DNA of 64,000 bases from Glaciecola flavus (GTDB lineage Bacteria; Pseudomonadota; Gammaproteobacteria; Enterobacterales; Alteromonadaceae), in NCBI RefSeq assembly GCF_042646125.1, contig NZ_JBHRSW010000004.1, forward strand, positions 310,001-374,000, given 5' to 3'. Positions 1-9,510 of the stretch are shown in pieces; position 1 is the first letter of the stretch; each line of letters begins with the position of its first letter. Below the pieces are notes generated by a model. It saw only the letters and a program-made list of their open reading frames with translations. It did no database searches and was not told the origin of the DNA. The position numbers and the translations under genes are program-made.

Positions 1-566
1 TGATCGTTTAGCGCCTCAAACCCTGCTTTCGGCATAAACACCTCACCCCTGACTTCTAGGCGAGTGGGAATAGATGCGCCACGTAGACGCAGAGGTACAT
101 TGGCTATGGTTTTGACATTCTCGGTTATGTTTTCACCAACTTGACCATCACCTCGGGTAGCGGCTTGCACTAGAATGCCGTTTTCATAAAGAATGGACAC
201 AGCCAGACCATCCAATTTAGGCTCACAAGCAAACGTGATCGTTTCGCGCTGATTTAAGCGATCCTGTATCCGCTGTTCAAAGTCATGCAGATCTGCATCC
301 TCAAAACCGTTGTCCAGAGACAACATGGGTATTTCGTGCTGAACTTGCTCAAACTTTGACAAGGCTTTACCCCCCACTTTTTGAGAGGGTGAATCAGCTG
401 TTTTGAGTGCGGGATATTGCTTTTCAAGTGCAATCAATTGGCGCATTAAGCGATCGTATTCCGCATCAGGCACACTGGGTGCGTCTAAGACGTAGTATTG
501 ATGAGCAAATTCTTCTAATTGTTGTTTGATATTGTCGTAGTTAGCTTGTTGGCTTTCGATTGTCAT
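1..566 (-). CDS. ligA: NAD-dependent DNA ligase LigA, N-terminal part (runs off the window)
   Basis: NAD+-dependent DNA ligase, which seals nicks in replication and repair in the cytoplasm. Only the first 188 codons are inside the window and the frame is open at base 1, so this is a window cut and not a truncation. The N-terminal Ia helices (residues 1-60, with YYVLDAPSVPDAEYDRL) precede the adenylation domain. The nucleotidyl-lysine motif KLDG lies at residues 117-120 in the context CEPKLDGLAVS, and a TRGDG-type motif follows. The start is the ATG at 566; there is no strong ribosome site, but the gene lies 39 bases after zipA on the same strand and probably shares its transcript. The order smc-zipA-ligA is a common gammaproteobacterial arrangement. 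Identification is secure. Confidence 0.95.
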   Translation of the reverse strand, partial: MTIESQQANYDNIKQQLEEFAHQYYVLDAPSVPDAEYDRLMRQLIALEKQYPALKTADSPSQKVGGKALSKFEQVQHEIPMLSLDNGFEDADLHDFEQRIQDRLNQRETITFACEPKLDGLAVSILYENGILVQAATRGDGQVGENITENVKTIANVPLRLRGASIPTRLEVRGEVFMPKAGFEALND

Positions 567-605
567 GCTAGGTAATAGTGTCAATGTGAGTGTTTATGCG
601 GTTAA

Positions 606-2144
606 CTATTGTGTTAACTTACGGCGTTCAAATTCGCGAATGCGCTCTGCGTATTGTTGCAAACTTTGTTTGCTAATTGGGACTTTGTTCCCGTCAAGTA
701 TTTTGCCACCAAATTCTTCCGATAGCTTACGCGCGGCATTATGCATCATGTTAAACACTTGTTGAGCGTCACCGTCAATGGGTAACATCATGAACAGGGC
801 AATACCTTGGGTAGAAAAGTTTTCCATATTATCGATATCGAATACGCCAGGTTTAAACATATTCGTCAAACTAAACAGTATGGGACCTTTTCCATTAGTG
901 TTCACGTGTCGATGAAAAATATCGTGCTCACCAAACTTAAAGCCAAGAGTAAGCAGCATCGGTAATAAGGCCGCACCCGAGATGGCTTTGTCGTTGGGAG
1001 TTTGGACATTTAATATTAATACATCAGAGCTGACTGTCGATTGACCCTTATTGCTCGCCGCGCTTCTTGTACTATCGGTGTTCTGCTTACTTTGAGTATG
1101 CTCTGCTTTGGCTTGTGTACTGTCAAAATCAATTCGCATCTGATCATCTGCGGATTTTTTATCGGTAATAACAGGCTCTTTTCTAATTTTTTCAGCCACT
1201 GTTTTCTTATTCCGCCGAACAAAACGCTTGGCTTGCTCAGTCAAGCTGAGCTCTTTTTTGGGTTTCTCTATTTCGTTTTTTTCAGTATTTTTTGCTCGCA
1301 ATGAAGCGACAGTCGGTTGCTCGAATGCTTCAGCATCCAAGCTGAATTCTGGGCGCGGCATTTCAGGCGTCGCGGCTTTCGGTGCAAGCGGTTTATCTGT
1401 GTTCGCGCCCTCTTCGTCAGCTATTGAAGACGCATGCTGAACAGCGTCTTTTTTCAATAAAAACGCGGGAGGTTCAGGTATGTTATCATCCTGTATCGCT
1501 GACTCTACCCTATTTTTCGCAAACTCAGGTTTAGGTTGTGTCACAACACCCGAATATATCGGGGCTTGTACTGAGTTTTCTGTTTCCCCTTCTTCAGGTA
1601 TTTGTGTTACTTCACTTTTATCGCTACCTTGCCCGTCCTGAGAGTCTGCAGAGTCAAGCGCATCTTTTGTCTCGCTGTTATCGAAATGTTGGCTTGTTGG
1701 CTTAGTTTCTACTTCACTGTCTTTAAACGTCTCATCCTTATTACCCTCTTCACTCTCATCCTCGTTTGCAATTGCACTCTCCGCCTTATCCTCAGTGCTT
1801 TCTATACCCGATACAGGTGTGAATGAGTTAGTGAGTTTGTCGTCTTCCCCCATACTGCTTGTTTCAGTGTTGGAAGACAGCGTATCCACGGTGTTAGAAG
1901 ACGCTGACGAACCTGTTTTTTTGCTCGGATCGTCAATGACCCTAGCGGAACTGATCACCACATCATCATATTCAATGTCTTCATCGCTCTCACTGAAGGT
2001 TGGTTCCCAATTTTTACGTGTCTCGTAGTTGCTTGGGTTGTGGCGTTTATTGTTTCTTCGAGTAGACCAAATACCGTGTACTAACACACCAATAATAAAC
2101 AGACCGCCGATGATAAACAGTGTAATTTGCAGCTCTTGTTGCAT
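606..2144 (-). CDS. zipA: Cell division protein ZipA
   Basis: ZipA anchors and stabilises the FtsZ ring at the inner membrane. The 512-residue product has the ZipA plan. It starts with a short periplasmic tip and one membrane helix (about residues 5-26, rich in I, L, F and G). A basic patch (RRNNKRH) follows. Then comes a very long acidic, Ser/Thr/Glu-rich, low-complexity linker (about 45-370), and last the globular FtsZ-binding domain (about 375-508, starting SSDVLILNVQ). E. coli ZipA is near 330 residues, so the extra length is in the linker. The ATG at 2144 has a clear AAGGG ribosome site. It lies 22 bases after smc and 39 before ligA, probably one transcript. The linker is compositionally biased and should diverge quickly between relatives. 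Confidence 0.93.
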   Translation of the reverse strand: MQQELQITLFIIGGLFIIGVLVHGIWSTRRNNKRHNPSNYETRKNWEPTFSESDEDIEYDDVVISSARVIDDPSKKTGSSASSNTVDTLSSNTETSSMGEDDKLTNSFTPVSGIESTEDKAESAIANEDESEEGNKDETFKDSEVETKPTSQHFDNSETKDALDSADSQDGQGSDKSEVTQIPEEGETENSVQAPIYSGVVTQPKPEFAKNRVESAIQDDNIPEPPAFLLKKDAVQHASSIADEEGANTDKPLAPKAATPEMPRPEFSLDAEAFEQPTVASLRAKNTEKNEIEKPKKELSLTEQAKRFVRRNKKTVAEKIRKEPVITDKKSADDQMRIDFDSTQAKAEHTQSKQNTDSTRSAASNKGQSTVSSDVLILNVQTPNDKAISGAALLPMLLTLGFKFGEHDIFHRHVNTNGKGPILFSLTNMFKPGVFDIDNMENFSTQGIALFMMLPIDGDAQQVFNMMHNAARKLSEEFGGKILDGNKVPISKQSLQQYAERIREFERRKLTQ

Positions 2145-2166
2145 AACAACCCTTTTCTTTTACTTC

Positions 2167-5100
2167 TTATTCTGCAATTGCTAAGGCTTCTTCCATATCT
2201 ACAGAAACCATTCTAGAAACACCAGGTTCTGCCATGGTTACACCCGTTAGATGTGTTGCCATTTCCATTGCTACTTTGTTGTGTGTGATATAGATAAATT
2301 GCACCGTTTTCGACATTTCTGCAACTAGTTTACAGAAGCGCCCCACATTTGCATCATCCAGTGGCGCATCCACTTCGTCGAGCAAGCAAAATGGCGCAGG
2401 ATTCAATCTAAATATAGCAAACACTAATGATAATGCGGTTAAGGCTTTTTCTCCACCAGATAGTAACTGAATTGTGCTATTTTTCTTTCCTGGTGGTCTT
2501 GCCATAATGGTGACACCCGTTTCGAGTAAATCATCTTCCGTCAAAGCTAAATAAGCAGAGCCTCCCCCAAACACCTTGGGGAACAGTGATTTTAAGTCGT
2601 CATTTACCTTGTCAAACGTTGCCTTAAAACGGCTGCGTGTTTCTTTGTCAATCTTGCGCATTGCGGCCTCTAACGTGTCAAGCGCCAGTGACAAGTCGTC
2701 GTTTTGAGAGTCGAGGTGTTGCTTGCGTTCTGCTTGCTCTTCGTACTCTTCTACTGCTGCTAAATTAACGGCTCCAAGACGCTGCAATGCAGCGCTGACT
2801 TTTTCGAGTCTGTCTTGGTATGCCTGTTCATCTGCGTCCTCGGGTAAGTTATCCAATACGTCTTTGATAGACTGCTTCATTTCGGCTAATTGCTCGATAA
2901 ACGACTGTGCGCGAACCCTCGCTGTTTCGCCTTGCAACCTTTCACTTTCAATCTCTGCTTTGAGCGCATCAACACGTGCATTTATCCCTGCTTGCCCTTT
3001 TTCAATATCACTGATTTGTTCTTCAACTTTTGCAAGCTGTAATCCTTCAGAGCGCTGCTTTTCAGCCAATGACTCTTTTTCTTGCAACATCGTCTGTAGC
3101 TTTTCATTTTGCCCTTCTGTAGGCATCAGCAAGGTTTCTGCTTCTTCCCTTAACAAACTGAGCTTTTCAGTAAAGTCGTTCATTTGTTGAGATTTGTTTC
3201 GTTTTTGTTCATTCAACATTTGATACGAATTTTGCAAGCGCTGCGTCATTAAGGCCTGTTCGTGCGTTTTTCTTTGTATTTGATTGTGTTGTACATTGAT
3301 GTCTTGAATTTGTCTGCTGCGTTGCTCGCGCACGGCATCTCTTTCCTGCCGCTCGTCCTCTAATTCTGCGACTTGTACACTCAGCTCTTCAATCTGTTCA
3401 TTGATGAGCGCTAAGCTTTCTTGTTCTTCTAGTAAGGTTTGTGTTTGCTTGTCTAATTCTTGCTGAACGCGTTGTCGGCGTTGCTGCTCTTGCTGTTGAC
3501 GCATTTTCAATAATTGCCATTGGCTTTCTAGATGCTGCGCTTTTTGCTGAGACTGCCGCAGTGCCTCGCTAGCATTATCGAAAACAAGCTGTGCACGGCT
3601 AACAGATTGTCTACTTGTTTCAAGTGTGGCTTCTGCGTCTGATATTGATACATCTAGGGCATAGAGCTCTGCTCGAATGTTTCGCATGGTCGCCGCACGT
3701 TCCACCTTGCTGTCTTGCTGCAGCTCACCGGTAATCATAGTACCAGTAAAAATCCATCGCCCGTCTTTTGTTATTATGCTTTGCTCGGCTTGTAATGACG
3801 TATAATAATTTTCTAGCGCAGACTCGTTCGAAGCGACAAAAATACTGTTAAAAAAAGCGGGAACGCGTTCTTGAGTGATTAATGCTGCTAAAGTATTCGG
3901 CGTTTTTTCGACAGTAAAGTAGCGACTAAATAAGACAGATGTGCTCGTAGATACAGACAAATCCATCTCTAATTGCGTATCGCAGACAAGCGCGTCACCA
4001 AACAGGCGTAACACGGTCTCAAGTGCTTTTTCATAGCCTTCTGGCACACTAAACGCTTGCCAAACTGGACGAGACACGTCTTGCAGATTCGCGGGTAGCT
4101 TGTTTTTGTTAGAGGCCTGCATCGCCGACAAAGTATTGTACTGCGCTTGCAAAGTTAACTGCTGCTTTTCCAGATCACGATACCTGGCTTCGTTTTCAGT
4201 TTCGTTTTTCTTCACTTCGTTAAGTGCTGACTGGGCGCTGTCTTTACCTTCTTCTTGTGTAAGCAAGACGATGTTTGCTTCCTCGATTTGTTCTTTCAAT
4301 AAGCAAGCTTCTTCATCTCCTTCATCAACAAACTCAGCCAGTTCATTATTTAGCTCGGTAATTCTCGTTTCTGTGCGCTGTTGCAAACTCAAGGTTTGTT
4401 GCATATTTCCATGCAATTTCTGCAATGCTTGTTTTTGTTGTAAATACGCTTCATCTTGCAGTTTGTATTCTCTATTTAAGGTTTCCAATGCTGATTCAGC
4501 GTCTTGTTTACGTAGGCTAATATCCTCCAATTGCTCTTCGAGTGTGAGTTGTTCAGGCTCTGCTTCCATGAGTTGCTGCTCGGTATTGTCTAACTCAAGA
4601 TCAAGTGCGGACAACGCCAGTTTTACTTCACCTGATTGAATCGATATCTGTTCAATTTCGACTTGAATTTGTGAGCCACGTTTTTTTGCAAATAACTGAG
4701 ATTGTTCTAACTTGGTAATGTCATTTCCCAAAGCGTAAATCTGCTGCTGAATATCACTGATATTTTGTTTGCACATGACCTGCTCATTTTTTAAAGACTG
4801 CAAACCAGATTCATCCTGTTGCTTGCCAGCCATCAAATCATTGAGCTGCTCGCGCAATGCCAAAATGATTTTATCTGATTTTTTTACTGATTCGGTCTGT
4901 GCAAGCCAACGCAGCGTTGCTAGTTGCGCTTTTAGGCTCCGCTCTTCTTGTTTTAATTCTTTATATTTGGTCGCCGCTGCTGCTTGCCGTTTTAACTTTG
5001 CTAATTGTTCACCTAGCTCGGCACGCACATCTTCCAAACGTGCTAGGTTATCTTTGGTATGTTGAATCCGCGTTTGTGTTTCTTTTCTTCGCTCCTTGTA

Positions 5101-5616
5101 CTTTGATACTCCTGCTGCTTCTTCAATAAATACTCGTAGTTCTTGAGGCCGAGATTCGATTAGCTTAGAAATCATGCCTTGCTCAATAATGGCGTAGCTG
5201 CGAGGTCCCAAGCCGGTACCTAAAAATAAATCGGTTATATCGCGACGGCGGCACTTAGCGCTATTGAGTAAATAAGTAGAAATCGCATCTTTGGTGACGA
5301 TGCGTTTGATGGACAGTTCGTTATATGCAGCATATTCGCCAGCGATCCGCCCAGAGGTATTGTCAAAAACCAGCTCTACCGAACATTGCGAAACCGGTTT
5401 TCGTGCGCTAGAACCGTTAAAAATGACGTCAGTCATGGCATCGCCACGTAAGTTTTTTGCCGAGCTTTCGCCCAAGACCCACCTCACCGCGTCAATGACA
5501 TTCGATTTTCCGCAGCCGTTAGGCCCGAGTATCGCTGTCATATCACCGGGGAAAGGAATAGTCGTCGGATCAACAAAAGATTTGAAACCCGCTAGTCGAA
5601 TTCTTTTTAGCCGCAT
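2167..5616 (-). CDS. smc: Chromosome segregation protein SMC
   Basis: Structural maintenance of chromosomes ATPase, the core of SMC-ScpAB condensin. The 1149-residue length is typical. The N-terminal head carries Walker A GPNGCGKS at residues 31-38. Two long coiled-coil arms flank a hinge near residues 500-630 (region around LQDVSRPVWQAF to GTMITGEL). The C-terminal head has the signature LLSGGEKALTALSL and Walker B FCLLDEVDAPLDDAN. Enteric bacteria use MukBEF instead, so an SMC here helps place the organism outside the enterics. The ATG at 5616 has only a weak ribosome site. The 198 bases separating it from dusC hold no convincing gene; a few short basic reading frames there are interrupted by stops. 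No scpA or scpB is in the window. Confidence 0.95.
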   Translation of the reverse strand: MRLKRIRLAGFKSFVDPTTIPFPGDMTAILGPNGCGKSNVIDAVRWVLGESSAKNLRGDAMTDVIFNGSSARKPVSQCSVELVFDNTSGRIAGEYAAYNELSIKRIVTKDAISTYLLNSAKCRRRDITDLFLGTGLGPRSYAIIEQGMISKLIESRPQELRVFIEEAAGVSKYKERRKETQTRIQHTKDNLARLEDVRAELGEQLAKLKRQAAAATKYKELKQEERSLKAQLATLRWLAQTESVKKSDKIILALREQLNDLMAGKQQDESGLQSLKNEQVMCKQNISDIQQQIYALGNDITKLEQSQLFAKKRGSQIQVEIEQISIQSGEVKLALSALDLELDNTEQQLMEAEPEQLTLEEQLEDISLRKQDAESALETLNREYKLQDEAYLQQKQALQKLHGNMQQTLSLQQRTETRITELNNELAEFVDEGDEEACLLKEQIEEANIVLLTQEEGKDSAQSALNEVKKNETENEARYRDLEKQQLTLQAQYNTLSAMQASNKNKLPANLQDVSRPVWQAFSVPEGYEKALETVLRLFGDALVCDTQLEMDLSVSTSTSVLFSRYFTVEKTPNTLAALITQERVPAFFNSIFVASNESALENYYTSLQAEQSIITKDGRWIFTGTMITGELQQDSKVERAATMRNIRAELYALDVSISDAEATLETSRQSVSRAQLVFDNASEALRQSQQKAQHLESQWQLLKMRQQQEQQRRQRVQQELDKQTQTLLEEQESLALINEQIEELSVQVAELEDERQERDAVREQRSRQIQDINVQHNQIQRKTHEQALMTQRLQNSYQMLNEQKRNKSQQMNDFTEKLSLLREEAETLLMPTEGQNEKLQTMLQEKESLAEKQRSEGLQLAKVEEQISDIEKGQAGINARVDALKAEIESERLQGETARVRAQSFIEQLAEMKQSIKDVLDNLPEDADEQAYQDRLEKVSAALQRLGAVNLAAVEEYEEQAERKQHLDSQNDDLSLALDTLEAAMRKIDKETRSRFKATFDKVNDDLKSLFPKVFGGGSAYLALTEDDLLETGVTIMARPPGKKNSTIQLLSGGEKALTALSLVFAIFRLNPAPFCLLDEVDAPLDDANVGRFCKLVAEMSKTVQFIYITHNKVAMEMATHLTGVTMAEPGVSRMVSVDMEEALAIAE

Positions 5617-5814
5617 TATTAACTTAGTTTGCTTGAAATTTGCGTTTAGCTATTTCTTTAACTGTTGTTTTCCTTCATTTTCTGCAAACTTTCAAGTGCT
5701 TTTTGTTGTTGTTCGACTCGCTAACGGTGATTTTTTCAAATTTTTGCCTTTGCGCTTGTGTTTCTCTTGAACTTTTCAGTTAACACAAGGCGAGCATCCT
5801 TTACTAATGCTGAG

Positions 5815-6753
5815 TTAGTGGCGCAACACCTGAACGATTTCGTTCGCGCTTTGTAAGCGACGAATATCATTGAATAATACCTCTGCTTCTGAATACTGTC
5901 GCTTCATGTACCCTAACCACTGTTTGATGCGGTTAGGGTAGTACCTACCCTTATCACCAAAAATTTCGTATCCAGAATAGTCGATTAGTAGTTGCTTAAC
6001 CTCTGCCCACTGCATAGGATTTTGATTAAATTTAATACACGCGGCTAAATTTGGTAGTGCAAGCGCGCCTCGGCCGATCATAAGATGAGGGGTGTTGGAT
6101 TGTTCAACACAGCGTTCGGCGTCAGATTTCGACCAAATTTCACCGTTTGCAATTACCGGAATATCAATAACTTGGCGGATTTTAGCAATCCACTCCCAAT
6201 ATGCAGGGGGTTTATATCCTTCTACTTTAGTGCGAGCATGCACCGTCAACAAATTTGCACCGGCTTGTTGTATCGCATATGCGTTTTCTAAGGCCAGTGC
6301 TTTATCGTCAAAACCAAGCCGAATTTTTGCACTTACGGCTTGGTCTTTTGGCACAGCTGATCTTACGGCCGTAACAATCTCATACAGTACATCGGGTGTT
6401 TTCAGTAATACGGCACCACCTTTTGATGTATTCACCGTTTTAGCCGGACAACCAAAATTTAAATCGATTCCCGGAGATCCTAAGTCAACCGCTCTAGCTG
6501 CATTTTCGGCGAGCCATTCGGGGTGTTGTCCAAGTAATTGCACTCTAACCGGTGTACCTGAAGGGGTTTTTGCACCAAAACGCAGTTCAGGACATATTCT
6601 GTAGTACGTTTTTTCGGGAAGCAATTGCTCAACTACACGCACGAACTCCGTAATGCAATAGTCAAAACCACCTAAACGCGTGAGCATGTCTCGCATGAGA
6701 TGGTCTACTACCCCTTCCATAGGCGCTAAATACACTTGTGACTCAGAAAACAT
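5815..6753 (-). CDS. dusC: tRNA-dihydrouridine(16) synthase DusC
   Basis: FMN-dependent enzyme that reduces uridine 16 in the tRNA D-loop using NADPH. The product is a TIM barrel beginning VYLAPMEGV, with the catalytic cysteine at about residue 102 in LNFGCPAKTVN. It also has the FMN/phosphate motifs LLTVHARTK and VIANGEIWS...MIGRGAL. The phrase ITEFVRVVEQLLP is characteristic of DusC rather than DusA or DusB. I chose the ATG at 6753, giving 312 residues. An ATG at 6768 and a TTG at 6810 are in frame, but the family normally begins a few residues before YLAPMEG and neither has a better ribosome site. The gene lies just past the terminator of the tRNA-Glu genes, so it needs read-through or its own promoter. 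Confidence 0.92.
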   Translation of the reverse strand: MFSESQVYLAPMEGVVDHLMRDMLTRLGGFDYCITEFVRVVEQLLPEKTYYRICPELRFGAKTPSGTPVRVQLLGQHPEWLAENAARAVDLGSPGIDLNFGCPAKTVNTSKGGAVLLKTPDVLYEIVTAVRSAVPKDQAVSAKIRLGFDDKALALENAYAIQQAGANLLTVHARTKVEGYKPPAYWEWIAKIRQVIDIPVIANGEIWSKSDAERCVEQSNTPHLMIGRGALALPNLAACIKFNQNPMQWAEVKQLLIDYSGYEIFGDKGRYYPNRIKQWLGYMKRQYSEAEVLFNDIRRLQSANEIVQVLRH

Positions 6754-6821
6754 AGTTGTGACTCGCATAGTGAATGAGAGTAGTCGATGGCTAAGCTTAG
6801 TCGTAACCAATACTTACATAC

Positions 6822-6850
6822 AAAAAAACCACCATAGCGGTGGTTTTTTT
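6822..6850 (-). terminator. Intrinsic terminator of the tRNA-Ala/Glu operon
   Basis: A 12-bp perfect stem, AAAAAAACCACC paired with GGTGGTTTTTTT around a 5-base loop. It lies 5 bases past the 3' end of the last tRNA-Glu. The U-run is present on both strands, so it could work in both directions, but the only transcript aimed at it is the minus-strand tRNA operon. Confidence 0.9.
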
Positions 6851-6855
6851 GTATT

Positions 6856-6931
6856 TGGCGTCCCATAGGGGATTCGAACCCCTGTTACCGCCGTGAAAGG
6901 GCGGTGTCCTAGGCCTCTAGACGAATGGGAC
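6856..6931 (-). tRNA. tRNA-Glu (anticodon UUC), copy 2
   Basis: A 76-base tRNA including the encoded CCA. The acceptor stem GTCCCAT pairs with ATGGGAC. The anticodon stem-loop CCGCC-CTTTCAC-GGCGG gives anticodon TTC, and the T-arm reads AGGGGTTCGAATCCCCT. It is identical base for base to the copy 71 bases upstream. It is the last member of the Ala-Glu-Glu cluster and is followed at once by an intrinsic terminator. Confidence 0.98.
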
Positions 6932-7002
6932 ATCAACTTGTTTGCAAACCATGGCTTGCGTTCACCGCACAGATTACAGGCCTAGTGTAAGTGTGCTGAA
7001 TA

Positions 7003-7078
7003 TGGCGTCCCATAGGGGATTCGAACCCCTGTTACCGCCGTGAAAGGGCGGTGTCCTAGGCCTCTAGACGAATGGGAC
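7003..7078 (-). tRNA. tRNA-Glu (anticodon UUC), copy 1
   Basis: A 76-base tRNA with encoded CCA, identical in sequence to the second copy downstream. It has a canonical cloverleaf with anticodon TTC. It is the middle member of the Ala-Glu-Glu cluster, 148 bases after tRNA-Ala. Its cognate synthetase gene, gltX, lies just upstream on the same strand. Confidence 0.98.
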
Positions 7079-7226
7079 AAAAATCTTTAACTTAAAATGC
7101 GCTGCATTTTAGATTTTTGTAAAACTAAGTATTTTATTAATCGCTGAAAGGCCTAGTTTTCAGTTAGTCTATACAGACAAATTACTTAGCGTTACGGCTA
7201 TCACCCTGCTTGAATTACAAGCAATT

Positions 7227-7302
<76 letters not shown>

Positions 7303-7366
7303 AGTCTTTGGAGCTGTTTTCTTACCTGAAAAGTAAGTTTGCTACAGTTCCGTGACAGCGGGGCGC

Positions 7367-7395
7367 ATTCTAGGCATCAGGCCGATTTATGTCAA
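7367..7395 (-). promoter_or_regulatory. Sigma-70 promoter of the tRNA-Ala/Glu operon
   Basis: On the minus strand a perfect -35 TTGACA and a -10 TAGAAT are separated by 17 bases. A GC-rich discriminator (GCGCCCCGC) follows, typical of stable-RNA promoters under stringent control. It sits directly after the gltX stop codon, so the tRNAs do not depend on gltX transcription. Confidence 0.85.
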
Positions 7396-7403
7396 CGGTT
7401 TTT

Positions 7404-8813
7404 TTAAGAATTTTCGCGATTTTCAATAAATTCTATCGCTTTGCTTATTCTTTCTACAACTTTTGTTTGTTCAAGCAACACAAGGGTTACATCCAAGGAA
7501 GGCGAGTTGCCAGAGCCTGTTACCGCCACCCTTAAAGGCATACCGACTTTGCCCATGCCAACCCCCAATGCCTCTGCGGTTTGATTGATCGCTTGTTGAA
7601 TGTTTTCTGCCGTCCAATCCGATAAAGCAGCCAAATTTGCACTCACCGCAAGTAAGTTTTCTTTTACTACTGGACGCAAATGTTTTTTAGCGGCAGCAGC
7701 ATCAAACTCTTCAAAATCCTCATAAAAATACCGACTGATTTGCGCAAGTTGTTTTAAGGTTTCTACGCGCTCGGCTTGCACAGATACAACGTCCGATAGA
7801 GCCGGTCCTTGACTTGTATTTATCCCTTGCTCAGAAAAATGCCAAGCTGCGTGCTCCGCCACCTCTTCTGGCGGCAGTGTTTTTATATAATGCTGATTAA
7901 GCCAAATAAGCTTTTCGCTATTAAATGCGCTGGCAGACTTACTAATATTATCTAGACTAAATAGCTCTACCATTTCATCCACGCTAAATACTTCTTGATC
8001 CCCATGCGACCAACCCAGCCTGACTAAATAGTTGATTACCGCTTGTGGCAAATAGCCATCATCGCGATACTGCATAACACTTACCGCGCCGTGACGTTTA
8101 GATAGTTTTTTCCCATCATCACCAAGAATCATTGACACATGCGCATACTCGGGCACTGGTGCATTGAGTGCTTTTAATATGTTAATTTGACGAGGCGTAT
8201 TATTGATATGGTCTTCTCCACGCACAACGTGTGTGATCCCCATTTCCCAGTCATCAATCACCACACAAAAGTTGTAAGTGGGTGCGCCGTCAGTCCTGCG
8301 AATGATCAAGTCATCTAGTTCTTCATTGGCGATGCGAATTTCCCCTCGCACGTGATCCTTAAAAACAACCTCTCCTTCTTTAGGATTTTTAAACCTGATC
8401 ACATATGGCTTGCCAATAGGATGGTCAGTACGATCTCGCCACGTGCCTGGGTAGCGAGGCTTTTCTCCACGCTTTTCTTGCTCTTCTCGAATCGCATCCA
8501 GCTCTTCGACTGTCATGAAGCACTTGTATGCTAATCCTTGTTCTAATAGTAGGTCGATATAGTGCTCATACCGGTCAAAACGAGCGGTTTGATAATATGG
8601 CCCTTCGTCATGCGTCAGACCTAACCACGTCATCCCGTCTAGAATCGCTTGTTTTGCATCTTCAGTTGAGCGTTCTATATCGGTATCTTCAATACGCAGT
8701 ACAAACTTCCCACCTTGGCTTTTTGCATACAACCAAGAATAAAGCGCTGTGCGCGCGCCACCGACATGGAGATAACCCGTTGGGCTGGGGGCAAATCGAG
8801 TAACTACAGACAT
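7404..8813 (-). CDS. gltX: Glutamyl-tRNA synthetase GltX
   Basis: Class I synthetase that charges tRNA-Glu. The 469 residues are the usual bacterial length. The HIGH-type motif is HVGG in FAPSPTGYLHVGGARTALY near the N-terminus. The KMSKS-type loop reads KLSKR in DDGKKLSKRHGAVSV (about residues 237-250). The helical anticodon-binding region fills the C-terminal third. The ATG at 8813 has an AGAGACG ribosome site. The gene is embedded among tRNA genes, with its own substrate tRNA-Glu twice just downstream and tRNA-Val divergent upstream. This matches the E. coli ala-gltX-val locus. Confidence 0.97.
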   Translation of the reverse strand: MSVVTRFAPSPTGYLHVGGARTALYSWLYAKSQGGKFVLRIEDTDIERSTEDAKQAILDGMTWLGLTHDEGPYYQTARFDRYEHYIDLLLEQGLAYKCFMTVEELDAIREEQEKRGEKPRYPGTWRDRTDHPIGKPYVIRFKNPKEGEVVFKDHVRGEIRIANEELDDLIIRRTDGAPTYNFCVVIDDWEMGITHVVRGEDHINNTPRQINILKALNAPVPEYAHVSMILGDDGKKLSKRHGAVSVMQYRDDGYLPQAVINYLVRLGWSHGDQEVFSVDEMVELFSLDNISKSASAFNSEKLIWLNQHYIKTLPPEEVAEHAAWHFSEQGINTSQGPALSDVVSVQAERVETLKQLAQISRYFYEDFEEFDAAAAKKHLRPVVKENLLAVSANLAALSDWTAENIQQAINQTAEALGVGMGKVGMPLRVAVTGSGNSPSLDVTLVLLEQTKVVERISKAIEFIENRENS

Positions 8814-8981
8814 TTATTTTTCGTCTCTTAATTCTGTTGAACATAAATTGGCGGGCATTTTACCCGTTTATTTACGTATTCTAAAGCCTTATACCGCGCA
8901 AGATGTAAAGTATTGCATGGTGTCGAAACGAAGAGGGATGGCGTTTTTTTATTCACTCAAACGTTTTTTTTAACTTAGTTA

Positions 8982-9009
8982 TTGACACGCAAGCGTTCAA
9001 CTCTATAAT
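8982..9009 (+). promoter_or_regulatory. Consensus sigma-70 promoter of the tRNA-Val pair
   Basis: A perfect -35 TTGACA (8982-8987) and a perfect -10 TATAAT (9004-9009) with a 16-base spacer are followed by a C-rich discriminator (ACGCCTCC). The first tRNA-Val begins 40 bases after the -10 box. This is one of the strongest promoter matches in the window. Confidence 0.92.
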
Positions 9010-9048
9010 ACGCCTCCACTTGCTAGCGACAAGCTAATAGCAAGTAAC

Positions 9049-9124
9049 GGACGCTTAGCTCAGTTGGGAGAGCACCGCCCTTACAAGGCGGGGGTCACTG
9101 GTTCAAGCCCAGTAGCGTCCACCA
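9049..9124 (+). tRNA. tRNA-Val (anticodon UAC), copy 1
   Basis: A 76-base tRNA with encoded CCA. The acceptor GGACGCT pairs with AGCGTCC, and the anticodon stem-loop CCGCC-CTTACAA-GGCGG gives anticodon TAC. Copy 2 downstream is identical. It is divergent from gltX, as valU is in E. coli. Confidence 0.98.
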
Positions 9125-9164
9125 CTTCTTCTCTACCCTCTAGAGTTGAAGAAAATTCTGAATT

Positions 9165-9240
9165 GGACGCTTAGCTCAGTTGGGAGAGCACCGCCCTTAC
9201 AAGGCGGGGGTCACTGGTTCAAGCCCAGTAGCGTCCACCA
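9165..9240 (+). tRNA. tRNA-Val (anticodon UAC), copy 2
   Basis: An exact repeat of the first tRNA-Val gene after a 40-base spacer, with the same anticodon TAC and encoded CCA. It is very probably co-transcribed from the consensus promoter upstream. No clear hairpin terminator follows; the next bases are only T-rich. Confidence 0.98.
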
Positions 9241-9333
9241 TCTTTTATTTCAAGAAACATTCTTAAAATGAATTAAGGCCATAATTCTTAGTCCTTTAAA
9301 CGAGGCTGGCTGAAAACCCTGTTAAAGAATAAT

Positions 9334-9504
9334 ATGATTAATATTAAGTTTTTGTATTTACGTGGCCTTATTTGTTTACTTCTTCTTGTCAGTGCTATTT
9401 TTATAGATGTAAGTATATTTGTAAAAGCGGTAGCGTTGATTATTTTTGTTGTTAACGCAATCTGGTCATATAAACAAATACAAAAAAGTATTGAATCAAA
9501 GTAA
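9334..9504 (+). CDS. Small two-helix membrane protein, 56 residues, function unknown
   Basis: A short reading frame starting MINIKFLYLRGLI and ending SIESK. It encodes two hydrophobic stretches, about residues 8-25 (LRGLICLLLLVSAIFIDV) and 29-44 (FVKAVALIIFVVNAIW), joined by a short turn. A basic/polar tail (SYKQIQKSIESK) follows, the layout of a small inner-membrane hairpin protein. A weak TAAAGAA ribosome site precedes the ATG. It follows the tRNA-Val pair on the same strand, so read-through from the strong tRNA promoter could express it. A compact hairpin lies just after the stop codon. I do not recognise the family. Membrane-protein composition, start signal and downstream hairpin support a real gene, but the evidence is modest. 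Confidence 0.5.
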   Translation: MINIKFLYLRGLICLLLLVSAIFIDVSIFVKAVALIIFVVNAIWSYKQIQKSIESK

Positions 9505-9510
9505 AGTCGA

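Noticed and set aside
1..566. ligA as a truncated pseudogene
   Set aside because: The frame is open to the window edge with intact motifs; the cut is that of the window. The same holds for gshA at the other end.
5617..5814. Possible small basic protein between dusC and smc
   Set aside because: Short Lys/Gln-rich stretches occur in different frames, each interrupted by stops; a decayed gene cannot be shown from this alone.
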